Of a stretch of DNA of 64,000 bases, positions 56,108 to 64,000 are shown in pieces. Where the stretch lies: contig NZ_JAMB01000008.1 in assembly GCF_000521805.1 (NCBI RefSeq), positions 104,764 to 168,763 of the forward strand. Reading direction: 5' to 3'. Source of the DNA: Marinomonas ushuaiensis DSM 15871. Its GTDB lineage: Bacteria > Pseudomonadota > Gammaproteobacteria > Pseudomonadales > Marinomonadaceae. The notes beneath the pieces were generated by a model, which worked only from the letters and a program-made list of their open reading frames with translations, was not told the DNA's origin and ran no database searches. The first letter of the stretch is position 1; every line of letters starts with the position of its first letter. A program made the position numbers and the translations under genes.

Positions 56108-56983
56108 TTAATGTACTTTAGCTTGATCACCGAGCACGTCTTCTAAATCTGCTTCTGTGAATTCATATTTCTCGGCACAAAATTGGCAGTCGACTTTTAT
56201 ACTGCCTTGCTCTATCAATATTTCGCGCATTTCTTCTTGGCCAAGAGACATCACAGCGTCCATAGTTCGTTGACGAGAACAGGAACAACCGAATTGCATT
56301 GTCTTGGTATCATATAAGCGAATTTCTTCTTCATGATACAAACGATGTAATAATTCTTCCGTTTCAAGCCCTAGCAATTCCTCTTCTTTTACCGTTGAAG
56401 CTAAATGAGTGAAACGCTCCCAAGCGTCCTCATCCCCTTCTTTAGATTGCTCATGCGGTAAACGCTGTAAAAACAAACCACCACACTGAGCACCGTTCGC
56501 AGCCAACCAAACTCGGCTAGGCAATTGCTCAGATTGAGAAAAGTACTGTTCAAGACATTCAGATAATGTATCGCCTATGATTTCAACAATACCTTGATAG
56601 CGCTGCCCATTACGCGGCTGAATTGTAATAGCTAAATAACCGCCAGCTAATACGTCTTTTAGCGAAATAACATCTGGAACATTTTGATTTTCATCCCATT
56701 GAGCAATGCCGCGAAGGTTTTGATGCTCGTCGCATTCCGTCATTAGAGTCGATAGAAAGCCGTTGCCTTTTGCTTGAATCGATAACACACCATCTATTTT
56801 GATGATATCCCTTAACAGCGCAATTGCAGCGACAAATTCGCCAAGTAATTTCTCTAGCGGTAGTGGGTATTCTTTACGCTTAATAATTTCTTGATAAGCG
56901 CTGTTTAAAAGTACACGTTCACCACGAACATTTGTGTCATCGAATGAAAAGCGTTGGATTTCGTTTATTGATACATTATTCAC
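56108..56983 (-). CDS. hslO: Redox-regulated chaperone Hsp33
   Basis: 291 residues from a GTG six bases after AAGGTG; another GTG three codons earlier is possible. It holds unfolded proteins under combined heat and oxidative stress. The C-terminal zinc switch is complete: GCSCSRQR near residue 233 (CxC) and VDCQFCAEKY near 265 (CxxC). The N-terminal domain begins with NNVSINEIQRFSFDDTNVRG. In Pseudomonas hslO is near pckA; here the neighbours differ. Confidence 0.95.
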   Translation of the reverse strand: MNNVSINEIQRFSFDDTNVRGERVLLNSAYQEIIKRKEYPLPLEKLLGEFVAAIALLRDIIKIDGVLSIQAKGNGFLSTLMTECDEHQNLRGIAQWDENQNVPDVISLKDVLAGGYLAITIQPRNGQRYQGIVEIIGDTLSECLEQYFSQSEQLPSRVWLAANGAQCGGLFLQRLPHEQSKEGDEDAWERFTHLASTVKEEELLGLETEELLHRLYHEEEIRLYDTKTMQFGCSCSRQRTMDAVMSLGQEEMREILIEQGSIKVDCQFCAEKYEFTEADLEDVLGDQAKVH

Positions 56984-57207
56984 AAAGTACACCTTGCTCA
57001 GTCCAAACGTCCTGAGTTAAAAATTCACATTAATATTTTCGCCATTTTACCCTCGTGTTAAGGAATCATCCACTTTAAACCATGGATAAACTGGGAATAT
57101 GCTTGCTTACTATTTCGTTTACACTAGCAGCACTCTAAAATGTTATTCATTCTATTTAAGTGTCTATTTTTACTTCTCATAATCGAGATAAGAGATTTCT
57201 AGTTTTT

Positions 57208-59139
57208 ATGATTCAATTTATTGAAGTTAGTTTACAGCGCGGCACTCAGTTTTTACTTGAAGATGCTGACCTCACTATTTTCGAAGGTCAGAAAGTTGGT
57301 CTCATTGGCGCAAACGGCGCCGGGAAATCTTCTTTATTCGCCATGATTAAAGGCGAGCTACATGCCGACACAGGCGAAGTCATTCTTCCAAGTAATCGTC
57401 GCATTGCTTTCATGGCTCAAGAAGTAGAAGAAACGCAACGCAGCGCCTTAGATTATTGCCTAGATGGTGATGATAGATTACGACTCATTGAACGCAATAT
57501 CGCCAAAGCACAAGAAAGTGGTGATAACCACGCTCATGCAACTTGGCTAGGCGAGTTTGAAACCGCCCACGGCTATACAGCTCAATCCAGAGCTGAAACA
57601 CTTCTCCAAGGTTTAGGTTTTAAAATGTCGGACATGCAAAAGCCTGTTTCAGACTTCTCTGGTGGTTGGCGGATTCGTCTAAATCTTGCTAAAGCATTAA
57701 TGTGCCCTTCTGACGTTCTGTTACTTGATGAGCCAACTAACCATTTGGACCTAGATGCCGTGATGTGGCTGGAGAACTGGTTAAGACAGTACCCAGGCAC
57801 ACTACTCTTAATCTCCCATGACCGAGATTTTCTTGATGGAATCTGTAGTCATATTGTTCACTTTTACCAGAAACGTCTTACTTTATATAAAGGTAACTAT
57901 TCAGACTACGAACGTCAGCGTGCAGAGCATCTTGCTCAGCAACAGGCTAACCATGAAAAACAATTAGAAAAGCGTGCACACCTACAACAATACGTTGCCC
58001 GCTTTCGCTACAAAGCAGACAAGGCAAAACAGGCTCAAAGCCGTTTGCGCATGTTGGAGAAAATGGAAATCATCGGGCCTGCACATATTGACTCGCAGTT
58101 TCAGTTTTCTATTCCTGTTGCCGAGAAAACCTCACAGCAACTGATCGATTTATCACAAGCTGATTTAGGTTACATGTCTGAGACTAATCAAGCATTAGTT
58201 CAGCTTGGGAAGACCAATTTCACTTTACGAGACGGACAGCGAATTGGTCTACTTGGCCCTAACGGAGCAGGTAAATCGACACTGATCAAATCGATTGTTG
58301 GCGAAATCAACGTGTTATCTGGAGACAGAGTCACAGGAGAAAATCTTAAAATAGGCTATTTCTCTCAACATCAGCTGAGTGCTCTTGATTTAGAAGCCTC
58401 TCCATTGCTTCATATTCAACGTTTGTCACCTAAGGTCTTAGAAAGCGACATTCGTCGTTACTTAGGCGGTTTTGGGTTTGTTGGTGATGATGCTCTACGC
58501 CCTGTAAAAGGCTTTTCTGGTGGAGAGAAGGCCCGCTTGGCTTTATCGCTTATTTCATGGACCAAACCCAACCTATTGGTGCTCGATGAACCGACTAACC
58601 ATTTAGACCTAGACATGCGTCAGGCTCTAACAGAAGCATTACAGGAATTCCCTGGCGCTATTTTATTGGTGTCCCATGACCGTCACCTTTTAAACAGTAC
58701 CGTCGATGAATTTTATCTAGTAGCTGATAATCAAATCCAAGCATTTGATGGCGATCTACCCGCTTACCACGCTTGGTTACAGGCACGACAAACCAGCGCT
58801 GCACAAATTGAAAAAGGCGAACAAAGTCTCGGTAAAGTAGAAAAAACGGACAGAAAAGAAGAACGGCGTAAAGCTGCTGAAATGCGCGAAAAACTACGCC
58901 CTTTACGCAAAAAAATAGAGAAGTTCGAAAAAAGCGTTCAAACCGCTCAAGAGCATCTCGATAAAATCTCAGATGCCATGTCTGATAGCACCCTTTATGA
59001 AGCCGAACAAAAGGATAAACTACAAGCTTTACTAAGCGATGAAGCAAAATGGAAAAAAACTCTGGCCGAAAGTGAAGAATCTTGGTTCGAAGCTCAAGAG
59101 GAATTAGAAGAAGCTGAATCACAAATAACTGAGCTATAA
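57208..59139 (+). CDS. yheS: ABC-F family ATPase, YheS-like
   Basis: 643 residues (E. coli YheS 637), starting at MIQFIEVSL; a GTG 16 codons upstream is in frame but not family-like. It carries two ABC domains in one chain and no membrane part: Walker A GANGAGKSS near 35 and GPNGAGKST near 350, signatures FSGGWRIRLNLAKAL and FSGGEKARLALSLIS, Walker B LLLDEPTNHLDLDAVMW and LVLDEPTNHLDLDMRQ. A long linker (about 240-320) and a C-terminal coiled coil (about 545-643) are typical of ABC-F proteins acting on the ribosome E site. Confidence 0.93.
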   Translation: MIQFIEVSLQRGTQFLLEDADLTIFEGQKVGLIGANGAGKSSLFAMIKGELHADTGEVILPSNRRIAFMAQEVEETQRSALDYCLDGDDRLRLIERNIAKAQESGDNHAHATWLGEFETAHGYTAQSRAETLLQGLGFKMSDMQKPVSDFSGGWRIRLNLAKALMCPSDVLLLDEPTNHLDLDAVMWLENWLRQYPGTLLLISHDRDFLDGICSHIVHFYQKRLTLYKGNYSDYERQRAEHLAQQQANHEKQLEKRAHLQQYVARFRYKADKAKQAQSRLRMLEKMEIIGPAHIDSQFQFSIPVAEKTSQQLIDLSQADLGYMSETNQALVQLGKTNFTLRDGQRIGLLGPNGAGKSTLIKSIVGEINVLSGDRVTGENLKIGYFSQHQLSALDLEASPLLHIQRLSPKVLESDIRRYLGGFGFVGDDALRPVKGFSGGEKARLALSLISWTKPNLLVLDEPTNHLDLDMRQALTEALQEFPGAILLVSHDRHLLNSTVDEFYLVADNQIQAFDGDLPAYHAWLQARQTSAAQIEKGEQSLGKVEKTDRKEERRKAAEMREKLRPLRKKIEKFEKSVQTAQEHLDKISDAMSDSTLYEAEQKDKLQALLSDEAKWKKTLAESEESWFEAQEELEEAESQITEL

Positions 59140-59202
59140 ATGTCGAGAAAGTATAAGAAATCCTAGAAACACGTAAACATTGCTTTAACACAAAGCTTTT
59201 AA

Positions 59203-60267
<1,065 letters not shown>

Positions 60268-60404
60268 CGAAAATAAGTACACAGAATCGGTGACCAGCAG
60301 GCTGCGTTGGTGTAATTTGTTATGAAATACCTAAAAATTAAAGGGTAAGTAATAACACGACACCAAAATCATGATATAGCGATATTTGGAGATAATAGAA
60401 GTAC

Positions 60405-62624
60405 ATGTCTGAGCAGTCTGTGAACGAGATCGAAAAAAAAGAGTCAACGCCTAGCCAACTAGTTGAAATTGATGCTGAGTTGATTTTAGAGCCAATTCCA
60501 GAACAACCACAAGATCCTACCAAAATAGCGATCGAAGAGCGCTTGCCTGAAGAAATTGATCTCGCTGACCCAGAACTCTATTTCAACCGTGAATTAAGCC
60601 ACCTACAATTCAACGCTCGTGTGCTTGAGCAGGCTATGGATGAAAACCATCCGATCTTAAATAGATTGATGTTTCTATGTATTTTCAGCTCGAACATGGA
60701 TGAATTTTTTGAAATTCGAGTAGCCGGCTTAAAAAGCCAACTTGAATATAGTCGAGAAAAAAACGGCCCTGATGGCATGCATCCTAAAAAGGTACTTGCT
60801 CTTATCAGTGAACAGGCTCACAAACTTGTTCGCCGTCAATATCGCATTCTTAATGACATCATTTTACCCAAACTTGCAGAAGTGAATGTAAAGTTCATTC
60901 GCAGAACAGTCTGGAATGAAAAACAGGCCACTTGGGTCAAACGTTATTTTAGAGACAATGTACTGCCGATTATCAGCCCTATTGGTCTTGACCCTGCGCA
61001 TCCATTCCCAAGATTGGCGAATAAAACATTCAACTTTGTAGTTGAGCTAGAAGGCCGCGATGCTTTCGGGAGAGAGAACGGACTTGCAATTGTGCCAGCA
61101 CCAAGCTCATTACCTCGTTTGGTTAAATTACCAGGCGATGTATGTGAAGGCGGCGATAACCTTGTTTTCCTATCTTCTATTATTCATGCTCACGCAGATC
61201 AACTTTTCCCAGGCATGACAGTAAAAGGCTGTTTTCAATTTCGCCTCACTCGAAACGCAGATTTAGAAGTAGATTCTGACGACATTGGCGTAGATTTAGC
61301 AGGCGCATTACGTACCGAATTACAAAGCCGACATTATGGCAGTTCAGTACGATTAGAAATCGCCGAAAATTGCCCTCCGCATATTGTTGATTCACTGCTT
61401 AAACAATTTGATTTAGAACAACAAGATTTATATCGTATTGATGGCCCAGTTAATTTAAGCCGTTTGATGGCAGTGCTTGAATTAGTTGATCGCCCTGACC
61501 TAATGTACGCTCCTTTTTCTCCTGGTTTACCAAGAAAACTTGCTAGTTCAGGTGGAATATTTGAAGCTGTACGCCAGCGTGATTATTTGCTCATGCATCC
61601 GTTTGAGAGTTTTTCCCCTGTTATCGATTTACTGAGTGAAGCCGCAAAAGACCCAAATGTTGTTGCGATTCGACAAACTCTTTATCGAACAGGCGCACGC
61701 TCACCTATTGCTAACGCCCTTGTTGAAGCAGCTAGAAATGGTAAAGAAGTTACCGTTGTTATTGAATTACGAGCACGATTTGATGAAGCTGAAAACTTAA
61801 CCCTAGCAAGTCGCCTACAAGACGCTGGTGCGATTGTCGTTTATGGCGTCGTAAGACACAAAACACATGCAAAAATGATCCTCATCGTTCGTAGAGAAGG
61901 CGCCAACCTTAATCGTTATGTTCATTTAGGTACTGGCAACTATCACGCCGGTAATGCTCGACTTTATACCGACTATAGTTTCATGACTTGTAATAAGGAT
62001 ATTGGCGACGATGTTCATCGTGTATTCCAGCAATTAACAGGAATGAGCAAAGAGCTTAAAGTAAAAAAATTACTTCATGCTCCATTTACTCTACGTGATC
62101 GCTTACTTGAAATGATCGACCGTGAAGCGACTAATGCTAAAAATGGTGATCCTTCACGTATCATCATTAAAGTAAACTCTTTGACAGAACAGAGACTCGT
62201 ACAAGCTTTATATAAAGCATCTCAAGCAGGTGTAAAAATAGACCTTATTATTCGTGGAATTTGTACATTACGCCCAGGAATTAAAGGTATATCGTCTAAC
62301 ATTAGGGTACGCAGTATTATCGGACGATTCTTAGAACATACACGCGTTTATTACTTCTATAACAATCGTAATCCTCAAGTATATTTATCTAGTGCAGACG
62401 GTATGGATCGAAACTTAAACAACCGCATTGAAGTCGCCTTCCCACTTCAAGATTACAAGCAAACTCGCCGAGTTAAAAAAGAACTAGAGTATTACTTAAC
62501 AGATAACACCCAAAGCTGGATATTACAAAGTGATGGTTCTTACCAGCTATCTAAACCAAGAAAAGGCGAATACAGAAGCGCTCAACGTGTATTGCTCAAC
62601 GAGCTAGCTGATAGCACTCGTTAA
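60405..62624 (+). CDS. ppk1: Polyphosphate kinase 1
   Basis: 739 residues (E. coli 688). It makes polyphosphate from ATP at the membrane and is counteracted by Ppx. The N-terminal acidic extension of about 60 residues is followed by FNRELSHLQFNARVLEQA. The phospholipase-D-like catalytic core includes ARNGKEVTVVIELRARFDEA near 445, VVRHKTHAKMILIV near 482 (the autophosphorylated His region) and LSSADGMDRNLNNRIEVAF near 661. hemB and ppk1 are neighbours in Pseudomonas too, but the order is changed here. Confidence 0.97.
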   Translation: MSEQSVNEIEKKESTPSQLVEIDAELILEPIPEQPQDPTKIAIEERLPEEIDLADPELYFNRELSHLQFNARVLEQAMDENHPILNRLMFLCIFSSNMDEFFEIRVAGLKSQLEYSREKNGPDGMHPKKVLALISEQAHKLVRRQYRILNDIILPKLAEVNVKFIRRTVWNEKQATWVKRYFRDNVLPIISPIGLDPAHPFPRLANKTFNFVVELEGRDAFGRENGLAIVPAPSSLPRLVKLPGDVCEGGDNLVFLSSIIHAHADQLFPGMTVKGCFQFRLTRNADLEVDSDDIGVDLAGALRTELQSRHYGSSVRLEIAENCPPHIVDSLLKQFDLEQQDLYRIDGPVNLSRLMAVLELVDRPDLMYAPFSPGLPRKLASSGGIFEAVRQRDYLLMHPFESFSPVIDLLSEAAKDPNVVAIRQTLYRTGARSPIANALVEAARNGKEVTVVIELRARFDEAENLTLASRLQDAGAIVVYGVVRHKTHAKMILIVRREGANLNRYVHLGTGNYHAGNARLYTDYSFMTCNKDIGDDVHRVFQQLTGMSKELKVKKLLHAPFTLRDRLLEMIDREATNAKNGDPSRIIIKVNSLTEQRLVQALYKASQAGVKIDLIIRGICTLRPGIKGISSNIRVRSIIGRFLEHTRVYYFYNNRNPQVYLSSADGMDRNLNNRIEVAFPLQDYKQTRRVKKELEYYLTDNTQSWILQSDGSYQLSKPRKGEYRSAQRVLLNELADSTR

Positions 62625-62667
62625 ACTTCCTTAGAAAATAATGCTATTCGCATAAAACTAAGAAAAC

Positions 62668-62702
62668 AAAATCCGACTAAACAATATCAGTCGGATTTTA
62701 TT
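62668..62702 (+). terminator. Terminator after ppk1
   Basis: AAATCCGACT / AGTCGGATTT with a 10-base loop, followed by TATTG; the T run is short but the stem is strong. Confidence 0.7.
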
Positions 62703-62889
62703 GCTTCTATGCTGAAATTATTACTTAATCACCTCAATTAAGTGGCTTTTCAATAAAGCTCTCACCTCTATTTATATACTAGTAATTTCTGAAAGCAGAG
62801 TTTAATATCATATATTCCACGTCACTAGATGATTATTTATATTTGAACAAGAAGACTAGCGAGTAATAATCTTCTATTGGAAACCTGCT

Positions 62890-63561
62890 ATGAAAAGAAC
62901 AAACATAGACAAGCTTCATCAGTTAACACCAGGAAGCATGGTTGATTTAGAAATTTTGACGCCAACCAGCAGTAAACGTGTAAAAACAGAGTTTGTAGGC
63001 TTATTAGAAAACCAATTCATTATTTTAAATTATCCAAGCACTGCTCGCTTGGCTAAAGCCGCAGACTACTTACCTGATGGCGCCACTGTCGTAGTTAGAG
63101 CGTTAATAGAAGGCGATGGTGGCCAAATAATTGCCTTTCGACAACTACTATTAACTATTTCATTTCGACCCTCTCGACTTCTTTTCATCGCTTACCCTAA
63201 ACAAGTGCAGTTATTTTCACTACGCTCTCAAACTCGCGTGCCAACATTATTACCTGCAAAATTAAAATTATCTAATGGGCTAGAACTTACAGGCTTAATT
63301 AAAGATATCTCATTAACTGGGGTTATGTTTGAAATTTCAAACATCGATAAAATCGATAACCTTAAAGATATGAAATGCTCTGTAATAATCGGAAATAATA
63401 AAAAAGCAAATAATTTTGAAGGGGCCATACGCAGCGTGAAACCATACTCCTTAGGTGCACGCTGTGGTATTAAACTCTCAGCAAATAAAGATCAAATGAA
63501 AAACTTAATGAGAGAGTACTTCATTGAACCTTCTGTATTACCTTCTGAAACACGAAAATAA
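62890..63561 (+). CDS. YcgR-like c-di-GMP-binding PilZ protein
   Basis: 223 residues. An N-terminal PilZN-like flagellar brake domain (about 10-105) precedes a PilZ domain (about 108-215). The c-di-GMP motifs are present: LRSQTRVP near residue 112 (RxxxR) and DISLTGVMFE near 138 (DxSxTG). In E. coli YcgR, c-di-GMP binding slows the flagellar motor. In this window the Amt-GGDEF-EAL protein could supply the signal. It is a single gene. The link to motility is by homology and not shown by the neighbours. Confidence 0.85.
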   Translation: MKRTNIDKLHQLTPGSMVDLEILTPTSSKRVKTEFVGLLENQFIILNYPSTARLAKAADYLPDGATVVVRALIEGDGGQIIAFRQLLLTISFRPSRLLFIAYPKQVQLFSLRSQTRVPTLLPAKLKLSNGLELTGLIKDISLTGVMFEISNIDKIDNLKDMKCSVIIGNNKKANNFEGAIRSVKPYSLGARCGIKLSANKDQMKNLMREYFIEPSVLPSETRK

Positions 63562-63654
63562 AAGTAACGCCCACTGCCATATAAACTTGAAAAATGTCTA
63601 TTATTTGATCTTTTGATCTTGCACTGAATAAACAGTTTCGCTAAAGTATTATTC

Positions 63655-63770
63655 AGACAGAGGGCAAATGGACTTGCCTTAGCCTCCAGGAAGGAGGCTC
63701 TGTCGCTTTTTAGGGACAAACCAACGCTGCAAGGATGCAGCAGGAAAAACTCTTTTCTTACGTATCCTGC
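63655..63770 (+). ncRNA. Candidate CsrA/RsmE-binding small RNA or leader with GGA-loop hairpins
   Basis: Three hairpins present GGA in the loop: AGGGCAA-ATGGAC-TTGCCTT (63661-63680), AGCCTCC-AGGAA-GGAGGCT (63681-63699) and GCTGCA-AGGA-TGCAGC (63726-63741). Further GGA motifs lie at AGGGACA (63712) and CAGGAAA (63741). This is the pattern of Csr/Rsm regulatory RNAs. A promoter-like TTGCAC, 16-base spacer, TAAAGT (63620-63647) would start the RNA near 63655. No clear terminator follows, so a long 5' leader for a gene beyond the window is the alternative. Confidence 0.45.
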
Positions 63771-64000
63771 AGTAAACAATCCTTCTTCACATTACTTATA
63801 GAAAAATTCGCAAACTTTATCCTTTTACCAACAATAAAATCTAAACACAGAACCCACACAATATTCAGTACCTACAACCTCAAAAACCCTGTATTTTTCA
63901 TTGACGCTGATGCACTGAGTTCACATAAGACAGGCAAAAACGATAAAAGATAAGTCGTAAGAGCGTCTTTGCTGACATTTGCGCTGACGCGTTGAGCTTG
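63771..64000. other. Unassigned end of the window
   Basis: No gene is convincing here. A plus-strand frame (63735-63953) starts inside the hairpin stretch and looks accidental. On the minus strand a frame open from the window edge to about 63900 could be the end of a neighbouring gene, but it is too short to identify. Confidence 0.4.

Noticed and set aside
63735..63953. 72-residue frame at the window end
   Set aside because: Starts inside the hairpin array and has no ribosome site or recognisable protein pattern.

Overview
The window looks like chromosomal core DNA from an AT-rich marine gammaproteobacterium of the Oceanospirillales type. Marinomonas or a close relative is my best guess, judged from protein character and gene order and not from a database search. 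The order dnaJ-dnaK-grpE / recN / fur / bamE / rnfH-ratA / smpB and the grouping of ppx, rho, hemB and ppk1 recall Pseudomonas and its relatives. The tmRNA tag (ANDENYALAA), the glycerol operon, the fused-type mrp antiporter operon and the chemotaxis and c-di-GMP genes suit a motile marine bacterium. I saw no prophage, insertion sequence, integrase, CRISPR array or rRNA operon. The genes are densely packed and most carry their own hairpin terminators.

Layout. 0-12.4 kb: the start of an unidentified membrane-anchored protein, a CAU-anticodon tRNA with a good promoter, an SRPBCC/GyrI-like protein, pepQ, two chemoreceptors flanking aroQ and a Prx5-type peroxiredoxin, a MocR-type regulator, a degenerate PilZ-like protein, a DUF501 protein and a small frameshifted gene. 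12.4-16.5 kb: glycerol use (glpK, glpR, glpD) with three matching GlpR-type operators. 16.7-20.9 kb: a TauE/SafE transporter, a long-form GAPDH, DUF3392, an exported protein and a uridine-kinase-like P-loop kinase. 20.9-30.9 kb: the grpE-dnaK-dnaJ chaperone group with sigma-32-like promoters, recN, fur with a Fur box, bamE, rnfH-ratA, a sodium-coupled transporter, smpB and ssrA.

31-36.8 kb: seven closely spaced minus-strand genes (DedA, ATP-grasp ligase, DinB fold, NRDE/TANGO2, YHS, DoxX-like, OlsF-like acyltransferase) that look like one envelope or lipid operon of unknown purpose. 37.5-43.3 kb: the mrp Na+/H+ antiporter operon, with MrpA and MrpB fused. 43.3-46.3 kb: an ammonium-transporter domain fused to PAS-GGDEF-EAL, apparently an ammonium-linked c-di-GMP enzyme. 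46.6-48.6 kb: a 677-residue FtsZ/tubulin-superfamily protein with recognisable T1, T4, T6 and T7 motifs, far from ordinary FtsZ. It is the most interesting gene here.

49-64 kb: ppx, rho (without trxA between them), a flavin reductase, yfcL, mqo, a CBS-domain protein, hslO, an ABC-F ATPase, hemB, ppk1 and a YcgR-like PilZ protein. The window ends with a short stretch of GGA-loop hairpins resembling a CsrA/RsmE-binding RNA. Three threads recur: c-di-GMP signalling (the Amt-GGDEF-EAL and PilZ proteins), polyphosphate turnover (ppk1 and ppx) and heat or redox protein quality control (DnaK system, Hsp33, peroxiredoxin).
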